A DNA stretch of 64,000 bases from Actinomadura spongiicola. Its GTDB lineage: Bacteria > Actinomycetota > Actinomycetes > Streptosporangiales > Streptosporangiaceae. Positions 35,595 through 45,337 of the stretch are shown here, one piece after another. The translations under genes and the position numbers were made by a program. A model generated the notes under the pieces. It was not told where the DNA came from and did no database searches. It saw only the letters and a list, made by a program, of their open reading frames with translations. The stretch is from positions 496,001-560,000 of the forward strand of contig NZ_QVNQ01000004.1 of NCBI RefSeq assembly GCF_003432485.1, given 5' to 3'. The stretch's first letter is position 1, and each line of letters opens with the position of its first letter.

Positions 35595-37246
35595 GGGGCC
35601 TGGTCGGGACCGGGGGGCTGGCCCGGCTGATCCTGCGCCGCGACCGGTACCTGCTGCCCCTCTGGGTGATCCTGTTCGCCGTCGTCCCGATGGGGTTCGT
35701 CGGCGCCACCGACGGCCTCTACCCGGAGGCGGCCGACCGGCTGGAATACGCGCGGACGACCGGGACGAACCCGACGTTCCTCGCACTGTACGGGCCCCTG
35801 TACGACACGAGCCTCGGCGCCATCATCGCGCAGCGCTCCGGCTTCATCCCCGTCGTGGTCGCGATCATCAGCGCGCTGACGGTCGTCCGGCACACCCGGA
35901 CCGAGGAGGAGGCGGGCCGCCGCGAGCTGCTCGGCGCCACGGTGACGGGCCGCGGCGCCGGCCTGGCCGCCGCGCTTCTGGTGACGATGACCGCGAATCT
36001 CGTGCTCGCCGCGCTGCTCGCCGCCGGGCTGACCGCGCAGGGCCTCCCGCTCGCCGGGTCGCTGGCCCTCGGCCTGCAACTGGCCGCCGCCGGATGCCTC
36101 TTCGCGGCGGTCGCGGGCGTCACCGCCCAGCTCGGCGAGGGCCCGGGCGCCGCCCGGGGGATCGCCATCGCCGCCGTCGGCGTCGCGTTCGCGGTCAGGA
36201 TGGCCGCCGATGTCGGCGGGGCGGGCAACGCGCTGTCGTGGCTCGGCTGGCTGTCGCCGTTCGGCTGGACCAACCGGGTGCGCGCCTTCGGCGACGAGCG
36301 CTGGTGGACGTTGGCGCTGGTGGTGGCGCTCGTCGCCGTCCTGGTGACCGCCGCCGGGGCCCTGTCGGCCCGCCGGGACGTCGGCGCCGGAATCCTGCCG
36401 CCACGGCTCGGGGCGCCCGCGGCCCCGGGATGGCTGTCGGGGACGTTCGGCCTCGGCTGGCGGTTGCAGAGCCGTCCCCTGTACGGGTGGCTCGCCGGGT
36501 TCGCCGCGCTCGGCGTCGTCTACGGCGCCCTCGCGGGCGGCGTCGAGGACATGGTGGCCGACAACCCCGAGCTCAAGGAGATCTTCACGAAGATGGGTGC
36601 CGAGCGTAGCTCGTCGATTGAAGGTGGTGGGCGGGGGCTGGAGGACGGTGGCCAGTCGGCGATCATCGACGCCTACTTCGCGTCGGTGATGAGCACGGTC
36701 GGCCTGATCGTCGCGGCCTACGCGGTGTCGGCGGCGCTACGGCTGCGCACCGAGGAGGCCGGTCAGCGCGCCGAGCCGCTGCTCGCCACGGCGACCGGAC
36801 GGCTGCGGTGGGCGTCCAGCCACGGGGTGTTCGCCGCGCTCGGATCCGCGGCCGCGCTGGCCGTCACCGGCGCCGCCGCCGGGCTGACGCACGGCCTGAA
36901 CACCGGCGACGTCGGCGGAGAGCTGCCCCGCGTGTTCGGCGCGGCGATGGCGCAACTGCCCGCGGTGTGGCTGGTCGGGGCGATCGCGCTCGCGCTGTTC
37001 GGGCTGACGCCCCGGTTCACCGCGGGCGGCGCGTGGGCGGCGGTCGGCCTGTTCGCGCTGATCACGATGTTCGGGCCGAGCCTCGACCTGGCCCCCTGGG
37101 CGCTGGACGTCTCGCCGTTCACCCACGTCCCGAAGATCGGGCAGGACTTCGCCGTCCTGCCGCTGCTGTGGCTCGCCGCCATCGCCGCCGCGCTCGCGGC
37201 CGTCGGCATGGTGGGCTTCCGGCGCAGAGACCTGTCCGCGCACTGA
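35591..37246 (+). CDS. ABC transporter permease, tetronasin-resistance (TnrB) type
   Basis: 551 residues with about twelve hydrophobic segments in two related halves ([20 protein letters not shown] in the first; [19 protein letters not shown] in the second), joined by a hydrophilic loop. The length and duplicated layout fit the fused permeases of polyether exporters. ATG 35591 overlaps the ATPase stop. Product of the TetR-led operon; substrate unknown, ionophore-like compounds are the family precedent. Confidence 0.88.
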   Translation: MRGLVGTGGLARLILRRDRYLLPLWVILFAVVPMGFVGATDGLYPEAADRLEYARTTGTNPTFLALYGPLYDTSLGAIIAQRSGFIPVVVAIISALTVVRHTRTEEEAGRRELLGATVTGRGAGLAAALLVTMTANLVLAALLAAGLTAQGLPLAGSLALGLQLAAAGCLFAAVAGVTAQLGEGPGAARGIAIAAVGVAFAVRMAADVGGAGNALSWLGWLSPFGWTNRVRAFGDERWWTLALVVALVAVLVTAAGALSARRDVGAGILPPRLGAPAAPGWLSGTFGLGWRLQSRPLYGWLAGFAALGVVYGALAGGVEDMVADNPELKEIFTKMGAERSSSIEGGGRGLEDGGQSAIIDAYFASVMSTVGLIVAAYAVSAALRLRTEEAGQRAEPLLATATGRLRWASSHGVFAALGSAAALAVTGAAAGLTHGLNTGDVGGELPRVFGAAMAQLPAVWLVGAIALALFGLTPRFTAGGAWAAVGLFALITMFGPSLDLAPWALDVSPFTHVPKIGQDFAVLPLLWLAAIAAALAAVGMVGFRRRDLSAH

Positions 37247-37266
37247 CCGGTCCGTAGGATGGGCCG

Positions 37267-37869
37267 GTGAACACCGCCAAGCCCTTGGCCGTCTGCGTCT
37301 TCTGCTCCTCCAGCGGGACGATCGACCGCCGGTACGTCGACCTCGCGGCCGAGGCCGGAGCCGAACTCGCCCGGCGCGGGCACAGCCTGGTCAGCGGCGG
37401 CGCCAAGGTGTCGTGCATGGGCGCCGTCGCCCGCGCCGCGCGGGCGGGCGGCGCCCGCACCGTCGGCGTCATCCCCGAGGCCCTCGTCAGCGTGGAGATC
37501 GCCGACGAGGACAGCGACGAGCTGGTCGTCACCGGTGACATGCGGGAACGCAAGGGCGAGATGGACCGCCGCAGCGACGCGTTCCTCATCCTGCCCGGCG
37601 GCATCGGCACCCTGGAGGAGCTGTTCGAGGTGTGGACGGCCCGGGTCCTCGCGATGCACCGCAAACCCATCGTGATCCTCGATCCGACCGGCGTCTACGA
37701 ACCGCTGCGGGAGCTCATGCGGGGCCTCACCGACCAGGGCTTCGCCCGGGCGGGGATCTGGGACGCCATCGGCTGGTCGGCGTCCGTCCCGGAGGCGTTC
37801 GACCTGCTGGAACGCTCCCAGCCCCGCATCGGCTTCTCCCCGGAGGACTACGCCGAGGCGGAGCTGTGA
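37267..37869 (+). CDS. LOG/TIGR00730 family nucleoside 5'-monophosphate phosphoribohydrolase (second copy)
   Basis: 200 residues, the short form without N-terminal extension. PGGIGTLEELFE is the catalytic loop; the other phosphate-binding loop reads SGGAKVSCMGA instead of the common GGGxxGLMG. It starts 20 bases after the permease gene and may be co-transcribed with the exporter. Convergent with the TPP-enzyme gene, 9-base gap. A second LOG besides 22447-23247. Confidence 0.88.
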   Translation: MNTAKPLAVCVFCSSSGTIDRRYVDLAAEAGAELARRGHSLVSGGAKVSCMGAVARAARAGGARTVGVIPEALVSVEIADEDSDELVVTGDMRERKGEMDRRSDAFLILPGGIGTLEELFEVWTARVLAMHRKPIVILDPTGVYEPLRELMRGLTDQGFARAGIWDAIGWSASVPEAFDLLERSQPRIGFSPEDYAEAEL

Positions 37870-37878
37870 GCGGCCCGT

Positions 37879-39681
37879 TCAGTGCTTGCGGCCGGGCATG
37901 TTCTCGTACATCTCGGTGAGCTTCTGCCGGAAGCCGCGGGCGGCGATGCCGAGCTTCTGCGGGTCCCTGAGGGTCGCCTTGAGGGACTTCTTGGCCTGGT
38001 CCGACATGATGTGCGGCGGGATCGGGGCGATCTCACTGTCCACCACGAACTCCAGCACGACCGGACGGTCGCTGGACAGGGCCTCCTGCCAGGCCGCGGT
38101 GACCCGCTCCGGCTCGTCGCAGTAGACGCCCCTCAGCCCGCACATCTCAGCGAACTCGGCGTACGGGAAGTCGGGGATCGACTGCGAGCCCTCGTACTTC
38201 GGGTCGCCGCCCATCGCGCGCTGCTCCCAGGTGACCTGGTTGAGGTCCTGGTTGTTGAACACGCAGAAGATCAGCGGCGGGCCGCCCGCCATGCGTTCGG
38301 CGTACCGCTTCACGGTGAGCATCTCGTTCATGCCGTTCATCTGGAACGCGCCGTCGCCGACGAAGCAGATCACCGGACGGTCCGGGTAGGCGAACCGCGC
38401 GGCGATCGCGTACGGGACGCCGGGTCCCATGGTGGCGAGCGTCCCGGACAGCGACGCCCGCATACCGTCGCGGAGCCTGAGGTGGCGGGCCCACCAGTTG
38501 GTGGCCGACCCGGAGTCGGCGGTGAGGATGGCGCCGTCCGGAAGCAGCGGCGACAGCTCGTGCGCCACGGCCTGCGGGTTGATCTTTCCGTCGAAGCTCT
38601 GCCCGGCGCGCTTCTCCAGCACGCTGTTCCAGGCGCGGACGTTCTCCTCGATCTCCTCCCGCCAGGACCGGTCCTCCTTGCGCCGCAACATCGGGAGCAG
38701 TTCCCTGAGGGTCTCCTTGGCGTCGCCGACGACATGGGCGTCCATCGGATACCGGATGCCGATCATGCGTCCGTCGATGTCGATCTCGACGCCGCGGCAG
38801 CTGCCCTCGTCCGGAAGCCACTCGGCGTACGGGAAGCTGGTGCCGATCATGAACAGGGTGTCGCAGTTCATGATCATCTCATCGCTGGCCTTCGAACCGA
38901 GCAGCCCGATCGGGCCGGTCACGAACGGCAGCGTGTCGGGCACGACCTCCCGTCCGAGCAGGGCCTTGGCGATGCCCGCGCCGAGCAGGTCCGCCGCCTC
39001 GACCAGTTCGGTCCGCGCGTTCGCCGCGCCCTGCCCGACGAGCATCGCGACCCGCTGCCCCTCGTTGAGGATGTCGGCGGCCTTGCGCAGCTCCTCCGGG
39101 TTCGGCAGGACGCGCGGGCGGCTCCAGCCCACGCTGGAGTACACCGCGCCGTGCTCCTTCGGCGGCGACGGCTCCGCGGCCGCCTCCTGGACGTCCTCCG
39201 GAATGATGATGGTCGCGACGCCGCGGGCGGTCAGCGCCGTCTTGAACGCCCGGTCGATGACATGCCGGACCTGACCGGGGTGCAAGCAGATCTGGCAGTA
39301 CTCGGACACGTCGGAGAACAGGTTCTCCAGCGCGACCTCCTGCTGGTAGTGGGCGCCCTGCGCGAGCCGCTTCTGCTGCCCGATGATCGCGACCACGGGC
39401 TGGTGGTCGAGCTTCGCGTCGTACAGGCCGTTCAGCAGATGGATCGCGCCCGGCCCGGACGTCGCCACGCAGCAGCCCACCTCGCCGGTGAACTTGGCGT
39501 GCCCGACGGCCATGAACGCGGCCATCTCCTCGTGCCGTGTCTGGATGAACTCCGGCTTCCCCTCCGCCCGGTCGAACGCGCCGAGCATCCCGTTGATGCC
39601 GTCCCCGGGATAGCCGAAGACCCGCTCCACGCCCCACTCGGTCAGCCGCCGAAGGACGTAGTCGGCCACTTGTGGTGCCAT
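37879..39681 (-). CDS. thiamine pyrophosphate-dependent enzyme, pyruvate oxidase/acetolactate synthase family
   Basis: 600 residues in the three-domain TPP layout: catalytic Glu in TRHEEMAAF, central FAD/DHAP-like domain, and the TPP motif GDGAFQMNGMNEM ... NNQD. The closest shape is the PoxB-like group of pyruvate oxidases, but the C-terminus lacks an obvious lipid-binding helix. ATG 39681 has a strong ribosome site (GAGGAGG). Likely decarboxylates pyruvate or a related 2-oxo acid; exact reaction not fixed. Divergent from the inositol operon, 114 bases apart. Confidence 0.85.
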   Translation of the reverse strand: MAPQVADYVLRRLTEWGVERVFGYPGDGINGMLGAFDRAEGKPEFIQTRHEEMAAFMAVGHAKFTGEVGCCVATSGPGAIHLLNGLYDAKLDHQPVVAIIGQQKRLAQGAHYQQEVALENLFSDVSEYCQICLHPGQVRHVIDRAFKTALTARGVATIIIPEDVQEAAAEPSPPKEHGAVYSSVGWSRPRVLPNPEELRKAADILNEGQRVAMLVGQGAANARTELVEAADLLGAGIAKALLGREVVPDTLPFVTGPIGLLGSKASDEMIMNCDTLFMIGTSFPYAEWLPDEGSCRGVEIDIDGRMIGIRYPMDAHVVGDAKETLRELLPMLRRKEDRSWREEIEENVRAWNSVLEKRAGQSFDGKINPQAVAHELSPLLPDGAILTADSGSATNWWARHLRLRDGMRASLSGTLATMGPGVPYAIAARFAYPDRPVICFVGDGAFQMNGMNEMLTVKRYAERMAGGPPLIFCVFNNQDLNQVTWEQRAMGGDPKYEGSQSIPDFPYAEFAEMCGLRGVYCDEPERVTAAWQEALSSDRPVVLEFVVDSEIAPIPPHIMSDQAKKSLKATLRDPQKLGIAARGFRQKLTEMYENMPGRKH

Positions 39682-39795
39682 CGCTGCCTCCTCGGTCGTA
39701 GGTCGTCCCCTGCCCGTGCCGGGAGACGTGTAACGCGGGCGCTCGGATACCGTCGAGACGAGCGCGCCCGATTCGCCACCACTCGAAGGAGACGA

Positions 39796-40656
39796 ATGAA
39801 CGTCGACGTGCCCGCCTCCCGGAAGCTCGCCGAGATCGCCGAACTCGCGGCCCGCGCCCCCGGCGGGCGGTTGCGCGCGGCGTTCCGCTCCCGCCCCAAG
39901 GTCGATGAGAAGAAGGACCGCCACGACCCGGTCACCGAGCACGACCGCGCGGCGGAGGAGACGATCCGGAGCGTGCTCGCCGAGCACTCCCCGGGCAGCG
40001 TCGTCGTCGGTGAGGAGGGCGGGACGCGCGGCGGCCCGGCCGACTCCGACGACGGGATCCGCTGGTACGTGGACCCCATCGACGGAACCGCGAACTTCGC
40101 GGTCGGCCTGCCGTTCTTCTGCGTGTCGGTCGCCGCCGTCGCGGGCGGCGAACTGGTCGCGGGCGCCGTGTACGACCCGGTCCGCGAGGACATGTTCCTC
40201 GCGTCGCTGGACGGCGCCACCTGCAACGGCGAGCCGCTCAACAGCCGGGGCGCGACCCGGGACGCGACGGCCGTGGTCGCCACGTCCTACCCCAGCGCCC
40301 GTGACCTGCGCGTCGGCGACCGGGACGAGGTGCTGCGGCGGTACGGCCTGATGACCGACGCGTTCGCCCACGTCCGCAAGCCGGGCAGCGCCGCGCTCAC
40401 CCTCGCGCACGTCGCGGCGGGCTGGACGGACGTCGCCTACGACGCGTCCATCAACGCCTGGGACGTCGCGGCCGCGCTGCTGCTGGTCCGGCAGGCGGGC
40501 GGAACGTACCTGCCCCTCGGCGGACGGCCAGGCGGCGACGACTGGGACGCCCCCGGCTATCTGGCGTCCGTCGGTGGGTTCGACCTGGCCGGTTCGGTCA
40601 TGATCGAGGTCGCGGACCTTCGCGGCGACGAGGCGGGGGCGACCACCCTTCGATGA
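39796..40656 (+). CDS. inositol monophosphatase family protein
   Basis: 286 residues with the metal-binding set GEEGG, DPIDGTANF and the late AWDVAA. Family members dephosphorylate inositol-1-phosphate or other small sugar phosphates. ATG 39796 with ribosome site GAAGGAGA. It starts the iol operon (16-base gap to iolE), which suggests it feeds free myo-inositol to the catabolic genes. The tail past residue 270 is poorly conserved. Confidence 0.9.
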   Translation: MNVDVPASRKLAEIAELAARAPGGRLRAAFRSRPKVDEKKDRHDPVTEHDRAAEETIRSVLAEHSPGSVVVGEEGGTRGGPADSDDGIRWYVDPIDGTANFAVGLPFFCVSVAAVAGGELVAGAVYDPVREDMFLASLDGATCNGEPLNSRGATRDATAVVATSYPSARDLRVGDRDEVLRRYGLMTDAFAHVRKPGSAALTLAHVAAGWTDVAYDASINAWDVAAALLLVRQAGGTYLPLGGRPGGDDWDAPGYLASVGGFDLAGSVMIEVADLRGDEAGATTLR

Positions 40657-40672
40657 GGGAGGAGGCGAGTCG

Positions 40673-41554
40673 GTGATCAAGGACCGGATGGCGGGCGCGC
40701 CGATCTCGTGGGGGGTGTGCGAGGTGCCCGGCTGGGGGCATCAGCTGGCCCCCGGGCGGGTGCTCGCGGAGATGCGCGACCTCGGGCTGGCCGCCACGGA
40801 GTTCGGCCCGGACGGCTTCCTGCCCCGGCACGCCGCCGGGCGCGCAGCCGTGCTGGACGAGTACGGGCTCCGTCCGGTCGGCGGGTTCGCGCCGCTCGTG
40901 CTGCACGATCCGGGGTGCGACCCGCTTCCCGAGGCGCGGAGAGTTCTGTCCGGATTTGCCATGGAACGTGGCAATAGCCCGTTGACGCTGGTGTTGGCCG
41001 CCGTGCACGGCCGCGACGGCTACGACGGGCGCCCACCCCTCGACGCCGGGGGCTGGACGGCGCTGCTCACCAACCTCGACCGGATCGCCGCGCTCGCCGC
41101 CGAGTCCGGCGTCCGGGCGGTGCTGCACCCCCACGTCGGCACGATGGTGGAGACGTCGGCCGAGGTGGAGCGCGTCCTCGACGGCTCCGCGATCCCGCTG
41201 TGCCTGGACACCGGCCACCTGCTCATCGGCGGCGTCGACCCCGTCGAGCTGGCCGTGCGCGCCTCCGCGCGGATCGCGCACGTCCACCTCAAGGACGTGG
41301 ACGCCGCGCTCGCCGACGACGTCCACACGGGCCGGACGACCTACACCGACGCCGTCCGCACCGGTGTCTACCGGCCGCTCGGCGCGGGCGACATCGACAT
41401 TCCCGGCATCATCGGCTCCCTGGAGGACGCCGGTTACGACGGTTGGTACGTCCTGGAGCAGGACACCGTCATCGACCACGAACCCGCCCCTGGAGCAGGC
41501 CCGCTGACGGACGTGCGCTCCTGCGTCGACTACCTCGCCGGGATCGCCTCATGA
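40673..41554 (+). CDS. iolE: inosose dehydratase-like TIM-barrel protein (IolE)
   Basis: 293 residues, sugar phosphate isomerase/epimerase fold. IolE marks: GAPISWGVCEVPGW at the start, HPHVGTMVET, the metal site LCLDTGHLLIGG and VHLKDVD, and the late YVLEQDTVI. Dehydrates 2-keto-myo-inositol. GTG 40673. Ends in an ATGA overlap with iolC. Neighbours iolC, iolB and iolD support the assignment. Confidence 0.92.
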   Translation: MIKDRMAGAPISWGVCEVPGWGHQLAPGRVLAEMRDLGLAATEFGPDGFLPRHAAGRAAVLDEYGLRPVGGFAPLVLHDPGCDPLPEARRVLSGFAMERGNSPLTLVLAAVHGRDGYDGRPPLDAGGWTALLTNLDRIAALAAESGVRAVLHPHVGTMVETSAEVERVLDGSAIPLCLDTGHLLIGGVDPVELAVRASARIAHVHLKDVDAALADDVHTGRTTYTDAVRTGVYRPLGAGDIDIPGIIGSLEDAGYDGWYVLEQDTVIDHEPAPGAGPLTDVRSCVDYLAGIAS

Positions 41555-42513
41555 CCGGCGGCGCGGAGCCCTTCGACGTCATCACCATGGGCCGTGTCGG
41601 CGTCGACCTGTATCCGCTCCAGTCCGGCGTCCGGCTGGACGAGGTGGAGACGTTCGGCAAGTTCCTCGGCGGCAGCCCCACCAACGTCGCGGTCGCCGCC
41701 GCCCGGCACGGCCGCCGCGCCGCCGTGATCACCCGCACCGGCGCCGACCCGTTCGGCCGGTTCGTCCGCCGCGCGCTCGCCGAGTACGAGGTGGACGCCC
41801 GGTTCGTCGCCGACGTCCCCGACCTCCCGACCCCGGTGACGTTCTGCGAGCTGTTCCCGCCGGACGACTTCCCGCTGTACTTCTACCGCCACCCCAAGGC
41901 CCCCGACCTGGAGATCAGGGCGGAGGAGCTGGACCGGCCCGCGATCGAGACGGCCCGCGTGCTGTGGACGACGATGACCGGGCTGTGCGCCGAGCCGTCC
42001 AGGAGCGCGACGCTCGCCGCGCTGTCCTGGCGGCACCGCGCCGACGTCACCGTCGTCGACCTCGACCACCGGCCCATGTTCTGGGAGTCGGCGGCGGAGG
42101 CGCGGCGCGCGGCGGGCGAGGCGCTCGAACACGCCACGGTCGCGGTCGGGAACACCACCGAATGCGAGGTCGCGGTCGGTGAGAGCGACCCGCTGCGGGC
42201 CGCGCGGGCGCTCCTCGACCGGGGCGTCCGGCTCGCCGTCGTCAAACGCGGCCCGGACGGGGTCCTCGCCGTCGACTCCGGCGGCGAGACGGTGGAGTCG
42301 CCGCCCGTCCCGGTGAAGGTCGTCAACGGGCTCGGCGCGGGCGACGCGTTCGGCGGGGCCCTGTGCCACGGCCTGCTGTCCGGCTGGGACCTGCCGCGTG
42401 TCATGGGGTTCGCGAACGCGGCGGGCGCGATCGTCGCGTCCCGTCTCGCGTGCGCGGCGGCCATGCCGGACGGCGACGAGGTCGAGGCGCTGATGGGCGA
42501 GACCGCTCCCTGA
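41551..42513 (+). CDS. iolC: 5-dehydro-2-deoxygluconokinase (IolC)
   Basis: 320 residues, PfkB family. N-terminal GRVGVDLYPLQSGVRL, substrate loop GGSPTNVAVAAARHG and the catalytic anion hole NGLGAGDAFGGAL (catalytic Asp). Phosphorylates 2-deoxy-5-keto-gluconate in inositol breakdown. ATG 41551 overlaps iolE stop; 14-base gap to iolB. Confidence 0.93.
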   Translation: MTGGAEPFDVITMGRVGVDLYPLQSGVRLDEVETFGKFLGGSPTNVAVAAARHGRRAAVITRTGADPFGRFVRRALAEYEVDARFVADVPDLPTPVTFCELFPPDDFPLYFYRHPKAPDLEIRAEELDRPAIETARVLWTTMTGLCAEPSRSATLAALSWRHRADVTVVDLDHRPMFWESAAEARRAAGEALEHATVAVGNTTECEVAVGESDPLRAARALLDRGVRLAVVKRGPDGVLAVDSGGETVESPPVPVKVVNGLGAGDAFGGALCHGLLSGWDLPRVMGFANAAGAIVASRLACAAAMPDGDEVEALMGETAP

Positions 42514-42527
42514 CCAGTGGAGGTCCT

Positions 42528-43382
42528 GTGAACAAGGAACTGCATCTGCCCGCGGGGACCGCCGCCGAGGGCCCGTACGAGCTGGTCGTGACGCCCGAGT
42601 CGGCCGGATGGGGGTACGCGGCGCTCCGCGTCCTGGAGTTGCCGGACGGCGGCGCGCACGAGTTCGACACGGGCGGGTTCGAGACGATCGTGCTGCCCCT
42701 GTCCGGGTCGTGTGCGGTCGAATGCGACGGGACGACCTTCGAGCTCGAAGGCCGGGACGGCGTCTTCAGCCGGGTCAGCGACTTCGCGTACGTCCCGCGT
42801 GACGCGCGGGTCACCGTCCGGGGCACGGGCCGGTTCGCGCTGGCCGGGGCCCGCTGCGAGACGCGCCTGGAACCGCGCCACGGCCCGGCCGGGGACGTTC
42901 CCGTGGAGCTGCGCGGCGCCGGGTCGGCGAGCCGCCAGGTCAACAACTTCGGCACGCCCGAGGCGTTCCCCTTCGCCGAGAAGCTGATCGCGTGCGAGGT
43001 GCTGACGCCGGGCGGCTGCTGGTCGTCGTTCCCGCCGCACAAGCACGACGAGGACCGGCCCGGCGAGTCGGTGCTGGAGGAGATCTACTACTTCGAGGTG
43101 GCGGGCGAGACCGGGATGGGCTACCAGCGGGTCTACGGCGGGCCCGACGTGCTGGCGGAGGTCCGCACGGGCGACGTGGTGTTGGTTCCGAGCGGCTGGC
43201 ACGGCCCGTCGATGGCGGTGCCCGGACATGACCTGTACTACCTGAACGTGATGGCGGGACCGGGCGCGGAGCGGGCCTGGCGGATCTGTGACGACCCGGC
43301 GCACGCCTGGATCCGCGGTACCTGGGAGGGGCGGGCGGTCGATCCGCGGCTGCCGCTGACCTCGTCGGAGGGACGAACATGA
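42528..43382 (+). CDS. iolB: 5-deoxy-glucuronate isomerase (IolB)
   Basis: 284 residues, bicupin. Cupin metal ligands in the C-terminal half: PPHKHDEDRPGES with Glu in EEIYYFE, and a late GWHGPS His. Turns 5-deoxy-glucuronate into 2-deoxy-5-keto-gluconate for IolC. GTG 42528 with ribosome site GTGGAGG. Ends in an ATGA overlap with iolD. Confidence 0.94.
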   Translation: MNKELHLPAGTAAEGPYELVVTPESAGWGYAALRVLELPDGGAHEFDTGGFETIVLPLSGSCAVECDGTTFELEGRDGVFSRVSDFAYVPRDARVTVRGTGRFALAGARCETRLEPRHGPAGDVPVELRGAGSASRQVNNFGTPEAFPFAEKLIACEVLTPGGCWSSFPPHKHDEDRPGESVLEEIYYFEVAGETGMGYQRVYGGPDVLAEVRTGDVVLVPSGWHGPSMAVPGHDLYYLNVMAGPGAERAWRICDDPAHAWIRGTWEGRAVDPRLPLTSSEGRT

Positions 43383-45223
43383 GGCTCACGGTCGGGCAGG
43401 CCGTCGTCCGTTTCCTCGCGGCGCAGCACAGCGAGCGGGACGGCCACGAACGCCGCTTCTTCGCGGGCTGCTTCGGCATCTTCGGGCACGGCAACGTCGC
43501 CGGAATCGGGCAAGCGCTGCTGGAGGACGACGACGTCCCGTACTACATGGCGCGTAACGAGCAGGCGATGGTGCACACCGCCGCCGGATACGCGCGGATG
43601 AACGACCGGACCGCCACGTTCGCCTGCACCTCGTCCATCGGGCCGGGCGCGACCAACATGGTGACCGGCGCGGCGCTGGCCACGATCAACCGGCTGCCCG
43701 TGCTGCTCCTGCCGGGCGACATCTTCGCGACCCGCGTCGCCAATCCGGTGTTGCAGGAGTTGGAGGACGCCCGTTCCTACGACGTTTCGGTCAACGACTG
43801 CTTCAAGCCCGTCTCGAAGTACTGGGACCGCATCAACCGGCCCGAGCAGCTGCCGGACGCGCTGCTCGCCGCGATGCGGGTGCTGACCGACCCGGCCGAG
43901 ACCGGCGCGGTCACCCTCGCCCTCCCGCAGGACGTGCAGGCCGAGGCGTACGACTGGCCGGAGGAGCTGTTCGCCCGCCGGGTGTGGCGGATCCCGCGTC
44001 CGGTGCCGGAACCCGCCGCGCTGGAGGAGGCGTCCGCCGTCCTGCTGGCGGCGCGACGCCCGCTGATCGTGGCGGGCGGCGGCGTCATCTACTCCGGTGC
44101 CACCGACGCGTTGAGGGCGTTCGCCGAGCGCACCGGCATCCCCGTCGCGGAGACGCAGGCCGGGAAGGGCGCCCTGCCCTGGGACCACGAGTGCGCGGTC
44201 GGCGCGGTCGGCGCCACCGGCACGACCGCCGCCAACGCGCTGGCCCGCCGCGCCGACGTCGTCGTCGGCGTCGGGACCCGGTACAGCGACTTCACGACCG
44301 CGTCCCGCAGCCTGTTCGCCGACCCGGACGTCCGGTTCGTGAACATCAACGTCGCCCGTCCCGACGCGGTGAAGCTCGGCGGGACGGCCGTCGTCGCCGA
44401 CGCCAGGGAGGCCCTCGGCGGGCTCGACAAGGCCCTCGGCGGCCACGCCGTCGCCCCCGCCTACCGGGACGAGACCAGGGCGCTGACGACCGAATGGAAC
44501 ACCGTCGTCGACGACGCGTGCCGACTCCGCGGCGGGCCGCCGACCCAGGCGGAGATCATCGGGATCGTCAACGAGCTGTCCGGGGCCCGGGACGTGGTGG
44601 TCTGCGCCGCCGGTTCCATGCCCGGCGACCTGCACAAACTGTGGCGAACCCGCGATCCGAAGGGCTACCACGTCGAGTACGGCTACTCGTGCATGGGCTA
44701 CGAGATCGCGGGCGGGCTCGGCGTGAAGATGGCCGCGCCCGACCGCGAGGTGTTCGTCCTGGTCGGGGACGGTTCGTACCTGATGATGGCGCAGGAGTTG
44801 GTCACGGCCGTCGCCGAAGGGATCAAGCTGGTCGTCGTCCTCGTCCAGAACCACGGGTTCGCCTCGATCGGGAACCTGTCGGAATCGGTCGGCGCGGCCC
44901 GGTTCGGCACCCGGTACCGGGCCCGCACCGCCACCGGGCTCGACGGCGACACGCTCCCGGTCGACCTCGCCGCGAACGCCGCCAGCCTCGGCACCGACGT
45001 GCTCCGCGCGGGCGACGCCGACGGCTTCCGCGACGCGCTCCGCACGGCGATCGCCTCTTCCCGGACGACGGTCGTGCACGTCGAGACCGACCCGCACGCC
45101 CCTGCGCCGGACAGCGAAGCGTGGTGGGACGTCCCCGTCGCCGAGACGTCGGCGCGCGACGACACTTGGCGTGCCCGTGCCCGCTATGAAGCGGACAAGA
45201 CCACACAGCGTCACCATCTCTGA
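43379..45223 (+). CDS. iolD: 3D-(3,5/4)-trihydroxycyclohexane-1,2-dione hydrolase (IolD)
   Basis: 614 residues, TPP enzyme with long N-terminal domain: GIFGHGNVAGIGQAL, catalytic Glu in ARNEQAMVHTAAGY, TPP motif GDGSYLMMAQ. Opens the ring of the trihydroxycyclohexanedione made by IolE. Last gene of the run; iolG, iolA and iolJ are absent from the window, so the pathway must be completed elsewhere. Confidence 0.94.
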   Translation: MRLTVGQAVVRFLAAQHSERDGHERRFFAGCFGIFGHGNVAGIGQALLEDDDVPYYMARNEQAMVHTAAGYARMNDRTATFACTSSIGPGATNMVTGAALATINRLPVLLLPGDIFATRVANPVLQELEDARSYDVSVNDCFKPVSKYWDRINRPEQLPDALLAAMRVLTDPAETGAVTLALPQDVQAEAYDWPEELFARRVWRIPRPVPEPAALEEASAVLLAARRPLIVAGGGVIYSGATDALRAFAERTGIPVAETQAGKGALPWDHECAVGAVGATGTTAANALARRADVVVGVGTRYSDFTTASRSLFADPDVRFVNINVARPDAVKLGGTAVVADAREALGGLDKALGGHAVAPAYRDETRALTTEWNTVVDDACRLRGGPPTQAEIIGIVNELSGARDVVVCAAGSMPGDLHKLWRTRDPKGYHVEYGYSCMGYEIAGGLGVKMAAPDREVFVLVGDGSYLMMAQELVTAVAEGIKLVVVLVQNHGFASIGNLSESVGAARFGTRYRARTATGLDGDTLPVDLAANAASLGTDVLRAGDADGFRDALRTAIASSRTTVVHVETDPHAPAPDSEAWWDVPVAETSARDDTWRARARYEADKTTQRHHL

Positions 45224-45250
45224 CATGTCCGAAACAAGATTGTCCTGGGG

Positions 45251-45294
45251 GTTCGCCACCCCGCCCGTGCCGGTTCACCGCCGGTTCAGGGGCG
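45251..45294 (+). promoter_or_regulatory. PHO-box-like 11-base direct repeats upstream of phoX
   Basis: Units in one register: GTTCGCCACCC (45251), CGCCCGTGCCG (45262, degenerate), GTTCACCGCCG (45273), GTTCAGGGGCG (45284). Streptomyces PhoP binds 11-base direct repeats with a GTTCACC core, and the gene downstream is a PhoX phosphatase. Confidence 0.75.
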
Positions 45295-45337
45295 GCGACC
45301 AGGCTCCCGCGTGATCCCCTCACGTGAAGGAGTGCCC

